Shown: positions 22,832 through 36,138 of the stretch, piece after piece
How positions within the stretch are numbered: position 1 is the first letter of the stretch
Layout: every line of letters begins with the position of its first letter
Assembly (NCBI GenBank): GCA_905182995.1
Contig: CAJJDP010000124.1
Span: forward strand, 151,072-215,071
Source of the DNA: Paramecium octaurelia
Lineage: Eukaryota > Ciliophora > Oligohymenophorea > Peniculida > Parameciidae
DNA: 64,000 bases
Reading direction: 5' to 3'
Notes under the pieces: generated by a model
The model's input: only the letters and a program-made list of their open reading frames with translations
What the model was told of the DNA's origin: nothing
The model's database searches: none
Position numbers and translations under genes: made by a program

Positions 22832-24851
22832 ATGATGGCAATGTGCTCTAAGAAGGCCTATCTGAAAAGAAGGAGTGTGGATAACAAATGTAAATTATCA
22901 ATTCTATCCTCTAGATGATGTCGATACAAATATATTCCAAGTTAAGTTCGACTGTTTGAAGGACAACATAGTTAAAATACATTAGGGTGACCCTGTTATG
23001 TGTTAACAATGCGAGACTGTTCTCAATAAACATTCAAAAATACAAGATGATGTTTAAAATCAATAATTCGGAAAGTAACTTTGGATATGTGAGTTCTGCA
23101 ATCATAAGAATTACGTTCAAATAGAGAAAGAGGAAATACCCACTAATGAAGACACTATTTACCTCATCTAATCAGCTTAGGAGTAATAAATGTAAATAGA
23201 GGATGCTGACAACTCAATCATATTTTGTATAGACAATAGTGGTTCCATGTCGAGTACTGTGGAGATCAAAGGCAAGGTCAATTTTAAACACGGCATATCT
23301 GCTGAGGAGTACGAGATGCTCAAATAATTCATCGAACCTGGAGACGAACATTAAGTATGGCCACAATTTAACACCAAACATGTTACTCATGTGTCCAGGA
23401 AATAATGTGTCATGGCAGCTATCGAATAACAAATAGGAGAACTGAAAAAGAAGAACCCCAATAAAATAGTTGGATTGGTCACATTCAACAATGAAGTTGT
23501 GGTTTATGGTGATGGCTCTGAAGTCCCCATTACCATTGCAGGAGACAGACTCTTTAAATAAGACGAAATCGAGAATTTATTGAATGGAACTGCCAAATAA
23601 CTCATGAAATATCCAGTCAAAGCACAAGCTGAAACTCTCTTGAAGAAATTTGAGAAACTCTAAGAAAAGGGTCAGACTGCTCTGGGTCCTGCTTTGATTT
23701 CCGCCTTGCAATTAGCTAAGATTGGCAAGCCTGGGTCCATGATAATTATATGCACAGATGGATTAGCCAATTTGGGATTGGGATCTTTGGACAATGATGC
23801 AAATAAATAGTTCTATGAGGATTTGGGTGTGTTTGCTTCATAATGTGGAGTAGTGATTTCAGTTGTCACCATAAAGGGAGAGGGATGCAAAGTGGACATC
23901 CTTGGAGCCTTGTCAGAGAAAACTAACGGAACTGTCACCAGAGTCAAGCCTGAAGATATTGAAAAGGATTTTGCCAATATTTTGAAGGATGAATTGGTAG
24001 GAACTTAAGTTCAGTTATTTGTGAATTTGCATCGTGCTTTGAAGTTCAGAGGAGAAGATGATCCAACTCTGAGCAATAAACTTAAAAGGGACATTGGTAA
24101 TGCCACAATTGCTACCACCTAAACATTTGAATATCAATTAAAAAATGATCAGGAATTACAAAAGGAGTAGATTGATATCAAGGATCTAAAGAATGTTCCA
24201 TTCCAGATTAAGGTCAATTACACAAATTTACATGGTGACAGACTTATGAGAGTAGTCACTTAGTTGGTTTCAACAACTGAGAATGTGAAGGAGGCTGAGG
24301 AAGAGGCTGAAGTGGAAGTTATTCATAAAAGAATGGCATAGAAGACTGCTTAGATAGCAAAGAAAGGAAACTATTAGGAAGCATAGTCATACAATGATTA
24401 ATGGGATGGTTATGTTTAAAAAAATGCTGTTATTAATAACAATATAGCCAATAAAGAGAAGAATTTTAGTTTCTAGGCTCACAATCTGAAGTTACAAACA
24501 GCAGTGTAGAAATAGGAAGTTAGAAAGGAAAAAGTCTAAAAACCTCCTCCTTAATAACAATAACAACCTAGTTTCTTTGACAAAGTCGCATAATTTATAA
24601 AAGGAGATGAAAAGAAATAGTAACAATTACCGTAGGTCCAAGAAGCTTCATTATAAAAAGAATTAATCCAACCACGAAAATCACCCCAAAAAATGATGTG
24701 TGATGAAGAATAGTCCAGTAAAAAAAAAGCTGAAAATTTCAAACAAGTTAAAATTCAGGAAGAAAAGTAAGAAATGAGAAAATTAAGTTGTTCTGATGAT
24801 GAAGATGAAGAGATGGCAGATCTATTTTAATTTGAATAAGGGAAATATTGA
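22832..24851 (+). CDS. Sec23/24-type zinc finger plus vWA domain protein
   Basis: About 664 residues with one 25-nt intron near the start. Residues about 50-100 form a zinc ribbon like that of Sec23/Sec24: CQQCETVLNKHSK...LWICEFCNHKN. A von Willebrand factor A domain follows, with the MIDAS start FCIDNSGSMS, the conserved Thr region GQTALGPALISAL and IICTDGLANLG. The tail is rich in Gln, Lys and Glu, written largely with TAA/TAG. The zinc ribbon suggests descent from the Sec23/24 group, but there is no trunk or gelsolin domain visible, so it is not a true COPII coat subunit. Function unknown. Confidence 0.82.
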
Positions 24852-24898
24852 AATATTTAGATATCAATTTTTATTCATTCAATATTTTTAAATTATAT

Positions 24899-27490
<2,592 letters not shown>

Positions 27491-28429
27491 AAATTTATTA
27501 TTTAATTATGCTAGATTTGATTAATTTGCTATGTCATACTATTATATTTTGTTTAATTCATCATATCAAATGATGAATTAACATTCAATCCATCCATAAA
27601 TTAAGAACTAGACCCACACGATGAAGTACTAAATATCAATTTGATAATCTAATCAAATTACTGACATCCTAAGATTTAATTTATTTATGTATACAAAAAC
27701 ACATTCTAATTGTCCATAGAATTTAGATTTCAAGATCCAATGAATTTTAAAATTAACATATTTTTATACCTATTTTCTAGATTCAAAATATTGATTTCAT
27801 ATTTGATCTAATTGAGGATTATAAGCAATTATTAATGCAATTGAAATAAAAAGGACTATGGTCTGATAATTGTTGGAGTGTATTAAGGAACTACCCAAGA
27901 ATTATAAAAAAATAACTGCTATGCAAATTGAACCAAAATAAATAAAATTCCAAATAAACTTAAGTATATATTACATAAAATATACAGTTTTTTTGGGATT
28001 TAGTTATTACATCAATATTGCATATTGAGTGATGACTTAATTGGATTTCATTAATTAAATTATTGAATTGTTATCAAGCCATCTATTTGATTTGATTTTT
28101 AGAAATGGGAGAGTTTTCAGACTTTTCTATAGAAAATTATTGAAGTTTATTGATTCAATTAAATTAAACAAAAAATGAATGAAAACTGCTTAATCAGCCA
28201 TTATGGGGATCCATCAAAGAAAATTAAAAAGATTTAGCAATTTTATAAATACGATTTAAATATCTCAAATAATATTAGAATTCACATAGGTTGATAACGC
28301 AAGTGGATGCAAATGAGTTAAATTATTTTTCAATATAAATTACCTTTCGTCATTAACACTGGTATTCAACTCTATAAATTGGAATTAAAATTAAAATAAA
28401 AAATCATTAATAATCATAAAATAATATAA
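27491..28429. other. Largest gene-poor stretch in the window
   Basis: Nearly 940 bases of AT-rich sequence with no convincing frame on either strand and no RNA gene. It contains the perfect hairpin listed at 27553-27581. It separates the GH31 start from the divergent Myb-like gene. Confidence 0.5.
27553..27581. repeat. Perfect inverted repeat (12-bp arms, 5-base loop)
   Basis: TTAATTCATCAT and ATGATGAATTAA flank the loop ATCAA. The arms match exactly. It sits about 65 nt upstream of the GH31 start codon. It could be a palindromic protein-binding site or just a chance hairpin in AT-rich DNA. Confidence 0.8.
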
Positions 28430-29078
28430 ATGATAAACTATGTGGATACTTATGAAGATTAAAAACTAGACTAATTTGAGGAAGAACTTGAGTTATTTGG
28501 GTTTTTGAGTTCGCCAAATACTCTAATTTTGTCGGACCAAGGTTCAAGCTCTTGCGTTGATTAAGGTAGCTAATAATATAAAATATCTCAGATTCGAATT
28601 TATCGACTCCTTAACAGCAAGAAATTCAAAAGATAAAATTGCCAATTCAAAGGAGACGTCCTCCAAAACGAATTCAATACACTTATCATAAGAAGAAGAA
28701 GCGCCCTGCTCCTAAACCCATTATCCATATAAAAGAAAATGGATTGAAAGTGTGCCTTGTTATGGAGAAACCCAAATCCAATGCCCATCCTTTCTCCAAT
28801 ATTGAAGATAAGAGAATTTTGGAGCTCGTTCTTAAGATAGGACCCAAATTTTACAAAATATCAAAATCATTTCCAGGCAAGAGTGTCAGCATGGTCAAGA
28901 ATAGGTATTACAAATACCTTCGTTATAGATGGGATGAAGTTATGGGAAGGTAATTTGAATTTAACTATCATATAGTGAGTATAGACACATGAATTCTCTT
29001 CCTGAAGATCAGCCTTGCGAAGGTCAAAATGAATTCAGATTGGATGATATGAGTGATGAACTTGATTCCGAATGTTGA
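28430..29078 (+). CDS. Myb/SANT-like DNA-binding protein
   Basis: About 198 residues with two 26-nt introns. An acidic N-terminus is followed by a very basic block (KLPIQRRRPPKRIQYTYHKKKK) that looks like a nuclear signal and DNA contact. Then comes one Myb/SANT-type repeat: FSNIEDKRILELVLKIGPKF, FPGKSVSMVKNRYYKYLRYRW, with the spaced aromatic residues typical of the fold. The acidic C-terminus DDMSDELDSEC ends at TGA. Likely a nuclear regulator; target unknown. Confidence 0.8.
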
Positions 29079-29421
29079 GCGCGTTCAAGAAAATCAGTAT
29101 AGTGACTATATTTTTTGTTTACATCGAGTTATATAATATATTTTACTTTTATTATAAATTATTCAGTTTTTTCATCCTAAAGGGTAATAAATGTTTTATT
29201 AGATTTATTTTAAATTTATTTAAATTGTGCAACATAATCAATCAGAATTCATTTTATATATAAATATAAATATAAAACGTAATAAAAAGTACTCACAATT
29301 TGTATTAAAAGAAAATATTATATTCCCATAATCATCATATACTATATTCTAAAAATTAATTGGTATAATTCAAAATCAAATAATTTCCCATTTTCTATTA
29401 TTTTTTATATTGAAGTTAACT
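29079..29421. other. AT-rich spacer
   Basis: No coding frame or RNA gene seen between the Myb-like gene and the next plus-strand gene. Confidence 0.5.
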
Positions 29422-31462
29422 ATGAAATAAATTATTGATACACAGATGTATGTCGTTCATAAATTAATAATTATATAGGAAAAATTAGCAATAGATTTAG
29501 AATTAGCATTCTCAAGCACCGATTAAAATTCTACTCTATAATCAGCTTGAGAGAACAGCGAAAACATATGCAGAAGTGATGGCTGTTGAGAAATTAGAAA
29601 TGAGATTGTCACAACTTAAATAATTGAATTAATTTTTGATTGTTGAAAAATAGCAATAATCCAATCAATTATTATAAGAATTAGAACAAAAGTATAACAA
29701 TACTGAAAAGTAAGTAGAGTTTGAAACAGCAAAATAAGAATATCAGGATATTTAGATTCGCTTGTAGTAAATGTTATCCATTGAAAATTAATAGTTTATT
29801 CAATCTGTACGTACTCACAAGGTTATTTTATTTAGTAGATGTTATCCGGATTAAATCAGCAAATTGTTTATGATTAATCACAAAACAATATTTTAGAGTT
29901 TTTAAAGAAATTCTATTTTTCATCATTGATAAATTTTCATAATGTATTGGTAGAGGACAGGAGGAGTGACCAAGAAGGATAACAATAATAATAAAATCCG
30001 AAAATTTAACAAAAAGGATAATAGTTATAATAAAGTATGAAAGTTTATTCCCAAAGACTATCGCAATATCTGTACTTTCTTTTGGTTAGAGAAGATGATC
30101 CCAATTTGAAATTATTGCTGAGTTTCGTTTTGATCACTAGAACCCAAAACAATCTTACAATGCTAGAAATCTTAAATACTTATATTCAATCATTAATTCA
30201 AGCCTAAAAATAGAATGTTATCGAAGGATTGAAACAAATCCTAAATATTTTTCCGGAATTTCAAGACCTATTTTCAATGATTATAAGAGCTTTCATTTAA
30301 CGAACCAATTTGGATGGCAGGGTTTAATTGGATGAAAAATAATTTGAAACTATATTATTGATTTTAGATGTTTCCATTCCGAGACCCATGAATTTTGTTT
30401 AAGCCTTAAGCGAAGCAAGTTCCAACATCCTAAGACAAATATTGTTGATATATAAAAGCGATTGTTCCAAAGAGTTTTTAATTAGTTAATAAAGTAAATT
30501 AACTAAACTCTTGTCAATTGAGGTCAATTAGTAAATTATAAACGATTTGACTTCATTTCTAGAGCAACTTCGATCTGTAAAACTGAAGTTGTTAATTGAG
30601 AGAATTATAGAATTTCATCAAAAAACAGAGAAGAATATATGTTTATAGTATATGGAATTCAAAGTATTTTTACCCCAAGATTAAGAATTAATTAGTAAAC
30701 ATACATATTTTGCTATTTAAAACAAGAATTACAAACAACCACCATTATAGCTTCCATAACAATTATAAAATTAAATATTTTAGCCCTCACAACATCAAGT
30801 AAGACTTCAAACAAATCCAAGAGCTGTTTAAAATGTTTATTAGTTTCTCCATATCTTATCTATAGCTTCTAAAATAGATTGCAATCAAATGAATACTAGA
30901 TAATATAAGTACAAAATTATTTGATTCTAGTGAGTTGTCATCATTAGTCTCTGATGAAGTTGCAGGTTTTGAAACTTCGTACACTCCTAGTTTATTTGCT
31001 ACTCGATAGAAAATTAGAGATGCTTTAGTTTACTTACTACAGCTATAAAAATTAGAGTTGAATTCATTCACAAGTTTGTGGTATTTTTCAGAATAATTAA
31101 AACTTTATTTGGAAAAAGCAACTAATGAAATTCAAAAAAATCAACTAAGCAAATAGACTTTCCCTTTTCTGAATTCGATTCTCTCTACTTATTAAAACCC
31201 AGACAAAGAATCATTAAAATATGCATAACTAAAAACTTAAATACTGAAAGATCTATTCTTTTAACCTAAGGAGACTAATCATATTGATTTTTATTACATG
31301 ATGAAATTAATTGAAAATTATGATGGCACAAATTAATAGAATTTTCAATAAAATGTGAAAAATTATTATAAGATGGAGTTCAAACAATATCTTGAAAGAT
31401 TGAAAAATTAAGGATCTGATCAAGTTAAAAATGCGATAAACTTAATATTTTAGACTTAATGA
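29422..31462 (+). CDS. Uncharacterized helical protein
   Basis: About 652 residues after introns of 31, 29 and 22 nt. The start MKQIIDTQMKNQQQIQNQHS is reached by splicing the first intron in phase 2. A coiled coil covers the first 130 residues (EVMAVEKLEMRLSQLK). The rest is a long all-helical Leu/Ile-rich array with Gln/Asn loops (QYLYFLLVREDDPNLKLLLS), resembling an alpha-solenoid. No motif is recognised. Very AT-rich with many TAA/TAG Gln. Confidence 0.7.
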
Positions 31463-31913
31463 CTTGAATATTGAATAATTGACTGTATATCTTAATTGGC
31501 TTAATATTAAATTATTCTAGAAATTTCCTTTTCATCCATAGCAAAGGATTTGCTCTACTTTCAATACCATTCTAAGAGGGTTGTTTGTGTAAAGACAAAT
31601 ATTGACAAGATGATTATAGTAGTGAATACAATCAATAAATTCTGTATCTAAATAATTAGATTTATTATAAAAATAATAAAAAATTAAATTACTTTTCATG
31701 AGAAGGCAAGATAAGAAGATGAAATTTACTATCTTTATTCTTGATGTATCTATTAATATAAAATATAATTGCGATATTATAATGTGCTTCTGATTATCCA
31801 TAAAGTTAATTATTTATTAATGATGTTTTGGAGGAGATGTTTAATTTCTTAATTCTATAAATTCACTAGTGTAGAAATATATTAATGAAGTATTATAAAT
31901 AAGTATTTAAGAA
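31463..31913. other. Spacer with one weak minus-strand ORF
   Basis: A minus-strand frame from ATG 31801 to TGA at 31529-31531 gives 89 codons (MDNQKHIIISQLYFILIDTS...), hydrophobic and with no Gln codon TAA/TAG at all, unlike true genes here. I do not call it a gene. Nothing else is visible. Confidence 0.4.
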
Positions 31914-34529
31914 ATGATCAAAATAAATGTCATTGTAAATCAACTCAACACATCCTATTCAATTGAAGTGTAACCTAATCAAAAGGGCACTAATATTTTG
32001 CAATAACTCTTCAACAAATTGGATTTGGATTAGGAGATCAGAAAAAGCATCTAGACTGTTTTAAAGGTGTAGGGTGAAGTAGTGGATTCCAGTTTAACAA
32101 TTAATGCCCTTTAAATTCACAATTATTCATAAGTGGAAGTTGTTTTCTCAAAACAAATCACCATCGAGTGTGAACATTAACATTTAGGCTAAATAAAATT
32201 TGAAGCAGATGCGTTTGCTTCTATTAATTAATTTCGAAGCTATTTGATCAAAAATTTTGTCAATATCAATTCATGCTAGATCTTAGTAGTTAATTTACCA
32301 AATGGAACTCAATTGGGAATAGATGCATGGGCTAAATATGGCATATTTAAAAATATAAAGGTGGGACTCTAAATTACAAATTAATAGAAAATCAAATTCA
32401 AAGAAACCATACACGAATTAGAGATTGACATTTTCTCAACTGTAGCAAAGATTATTGCTTATTTTAAGAGTAAATTTAATGTTAACGATGACATCATTAC
32501 TTTTAAGCAGATATTCCCAGATAAATTGTACAAGGAAGTATATGTTCCAGGAGAAAATATCTGGATTGCAGAGGAATAAAAGGAGTTCTAATTTAAAATA
32601 ATTGGGGAATCCCAAGAGACAAAGATGATCAAAATACAAAAGGATGGGAGTGTTTTTGATTTAACTAAAAAGGCGAGAGAGTGCTTTTAATTAGACAAAA
32701 CGATACCAATACAATTAAAGTAGAAACTCAATGACAATATTCTTGACATAAACAATTTGCTGACCCAAGAATATATACAATCTTTTAGTTCTTTATATCT
32801 CATCAGAGAGCCATCTGACAATAAGATCAATATTATGTTGTTAGATAAAATCACTCACAAAAAGTAAATAGAGAGAGTGGATATAAATTCAACTCTAGCT
32901 GATTTAGATAAGTTCATATAACCTAATGAGAATATTTCCTATTATGTTGGTAATGACTTGAAAGATAGATAATCTAGTCTAAGTCAATTAAATTTGAAAT
33001 CTGAGTGCGAAATTGCTTATAAAGGTAGCATGAATCAAAAATAGCAATCTTTTTGGTTTAATGATTAAAATAGCATTATAATGGAACAGTTTTCCGCGGT
33101 ACATTAGCCAAGTGAAGAGTCACTCACCATTAAATTTATCAATAAAAACACAAAAAAGACAGACGATGTTATTGTTGACACTTCTAAAACTGTCGAATAA
33201 GAATTACAAAAAGTTATTATGAATGAAACTATCTCAGGAATACGATATTATAAAGTTTTCTTAAAAAATGAAAAATAGGTTGAGTTGAAGACTAAATTTG
33301 AGAGTTTGAATTTGGCTTAGAATTAGGAATTATACTACTTCACTGAATTTTAAAGAATACAAGCCTTTATCGATCAAGCTAGATATGAAATTGTTATTGA
33401 TTCGAACTCTTAAATTAATCAAGTAGAATAACAATTTAGAAATGAACATAGGATTGATAATTCTTTGAATTTTGAGCTTGTTAATTCTGAAAACAAGACT
33501 TAGAAATTAAAGGACTTCTTAATAAAATATCCAAACTTCAAATTTGAGTTCAAGAAAAGACAAGAAGTTAAAACATAGGCAAAAACCTCAATAAAATAAC
33601 TAGAGTTCTGTGTATTCATAGTTGGGCTTAATTCTCCTAAATAATTAATGGTTCCATAGGATAGTGACTGCTAGTCTCTTTTTGATTAAATCAAAATATA
33701 ATATAGTTTGCCATAAAATTAAGTTATTAAATTGATGGTGGGTGAAAAATTGATTGATCCAAAAGAATCTATTTTAGAAACCAGAAGAATAATAACACAA
33801 ACAAAAAAGTAATTGACAGCTGAGTTTCTAACCTACTTAGAGTTGGATTTCGAAAATCTCACAACAAAACGCTCATAGAACGTTTAAGCAAACCTAGAAG
33901 ATACATTAGAGTAGGTTGCATTGTAAAACAAGATAGTTGGGTGGATCTTCTCTTTTCAGTATAAAGAATTAGATGTGGGGACAAAAATAAAGGATCAACC
34001 CATAGAAAACAAATCTAAAATCTAGTATCAAGAAAGATTAATTACATTTGAAAGTAAAAAGAATGGACAGTAGCACGAGATAAAAGTGCAACCAGAGGAT
34101 ACTCTAGAAATGTTGATAGATCGATTATAAGTGCAAATCCAAAAAATTTATCTTAAGAGTGAAGCATTGGAATTAACAACGAAGATCAAAGAAATAGATT
34201 TGAGTATTGGTGAGAATTTGATATTCGAAGATAAAGAAGAACTTAATTAACCGTCTGAGAACTTTTCTTAGATATGTAAGGACTTTAGCTTCTCAATTTT
34301 AGTTGGAGAAAGGAAACTAACTTATAAATGTGAGCCAAATTTGATTATTGGTGACTTTAAATAAGCAATTTATAATGAAATGATAAAATATCTAGACGGA
34401 GCTGGAATCAATTCATATTGTTTGATGTGGAATGGAGATATTTTGGAAGATTCACAAATAATATCTACAATTTGCGAGAATAATAAACTCGAATTAGCAT
34501 TTGTGATGAATCCAACTTGTTAAGGTTGA
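31914..34529 (+). CDS. Intronless protein with ubiquitin-fold-like repeats
   Basis: One uninterrupted frame of 871 codons, no intron. The C-terminal 95 residues have the spacing of a ubiquitin fold: SFSILVGERKLTYKC, a helix-like IIGDFKQAIYNEMIKYL, then YCLMWNGDILEDSQIIS and LELAFVMN. The N-terminus looks similar (MIKINVIVNQLNTSYSIEV...TINALQIHNYSQVEVVF), and several middle segments repeat the short strand, charged helix, short strand pattern. Primary repeats are very diverged, so the count is uncertain. No C-terminal Gly-Gly, so not a conjugated modifier. Function unknown; it lies 112 nt upstream of a kinase gene. Confidence 0.7.
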
Positions 34530-34641
34530 TCAACTAAAATTATGAATGATATGTCCACATTTTCAAGAGTGAAAATAATTATAATATTTTTTAATTATAA
34601 AATTAATGTTTTAAGGAGAGGATGTTGACTTCCTGGAAGAG

Positions 34642-36019
34642 ATGTACAAAATAAAGGAAATTGGAAAGATCGGAGAGGGAAGCTTCGGAAAAGTATATAA
34701 GGCAATAGACTTAACCGATAATACGGAATGTGCTGTCAAGGTTAATACAGTTGTGATTATTTAGGTTGTTTCTAAAACACTTTTCAAAGATGCTCAAGTC
34801 GAGTCAGATATATATTAGTAGTTAAATCATCCTCATATTGTCTAATGCAAAAGAGTACTTTAGCATTCTTATGAAGATAACAGAAAATAAGAATTAATTT
34901 TTTTTAATTATGGAACTAATGAAGGGAGGAACCTTAGCTTAGCGTATGAAACAAGAACATACCGACGAAGAGTTCGCCATTATAATGAAAGGAATTCTCA
35001 TGGCAGTTCACTATTTGCACGAGAAAAGAATCATTCACAGAGACCTCAAACCAGAAAACATCATGTTCGCCTCCACTGATATAAGGACTGTTAAGATTGC
35101 TGATTTTGGTTTAAGTTTCAAGTTTGCATCCGAAGGCATGTTCTATAGTTTGCTCAATAAAAAATGTGGAACCATCATTTACATGGCTCCAGAGTAATTT
35201 AAAGAGAAATTTGTACTCACTTATAATTAATAGATAGTATAGTAAATAAATTGATTCTTGGAGTTGTGGAGTGATTATGTACATGCTCTTGAATTCTGGT
35301 TAGCATCCATTTTATAATAAGAATGAAACCAGAGAATAAGTAATCAAGAAAATTATGAATCCTGTCTGGCATTTCTCAGATGGCATGAATCCTTTGGCAA
35401 AAGATCTCATTTAAAAGCTGACTACAATTGAACCCATTGAAAGGTATAGTGTCGGATAGGCATTGATTCATCCTTGGATTACTCGTAATTTCCAGGACAA
35501 AATACCTTTAACCTATAATGAACAAATCCATTAGTTTATCAAAGATCAATAGATTAGAAATGTAAATACAGTGATTTATTATCATAGCAATTTAAGCTGC
35601 TCTTTTTTTTATAGTATCTAATGAAGAATTGTCCCATTTAGTAACCCTATCCTGATGATGAGATATTATAAAAATTGAGTGATAAGAAAAAACTATAATA
35701 ACAGTATTAATCCTTGCCAAATCCTCAATCACAAAAGTAAAGAGTTTTGTCAAATAATCAAAAAATCAAAAATTTGAGATCTACAAGTCCCAAAGATCAG
35801 AAATCAAGGTAAAAATCAAAATCAAAGCCAAAGACTTCTTTTGAGAATTTGAATACCCTTGAAGATTAGAGATATACTATAGCTTCCTTCAAAAAGTGTT
35901 TTTAACAAAAAGCCATAGTGAGACCAAAAACAATCGAGGAAGCCTTGAATGAGAATTCAGCTAAATCCAGATAATTTATTAAGCAAAAATTAGAGTTGCC
36001 TCCATTAAAAAAAAAATGA
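34642..36019 (+). CDS. CAMK-type serine/threonine protein kinase, possible frameshift
   Basis: Kinase features: [11 protein letters not shown], catalytic Lys in [33 protein letters not shown], then [17 protein letters not shown] and HPWI. These match the CAMK/CDPK group, but no EF hands follow; the tail is Lys/Gln/Ser-rich. Introns of 24, 25 and 26 nt. Between the segments YEDNRKQELIF and [11 protein letters not shown] the frame slips by one base at a run of eight T (34898-34905); seven T would join them perfectly, while a 37-nt intron would be the other way out. An upstream ATG at 34542 might add a short exon. Confidence 0.82.
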
Positions 36020-36138
36020 TTTTCAATTACTCTATCAATCTTTAAAGAATATTACATTATTAATTTAAATATAATAATTTACTAATAAAAAAGACACTTT
36101 TTAAAGTAAGTGTGTATATTCATAAATGTGTAAAAGAA

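Noticed and set aside
31532..31801. 89-codon minus-strand ORF
   Set aside because: No TAA/TAG Gln codons, hydrophobic random-looking composition, and not longer than chance for a one-stop code.
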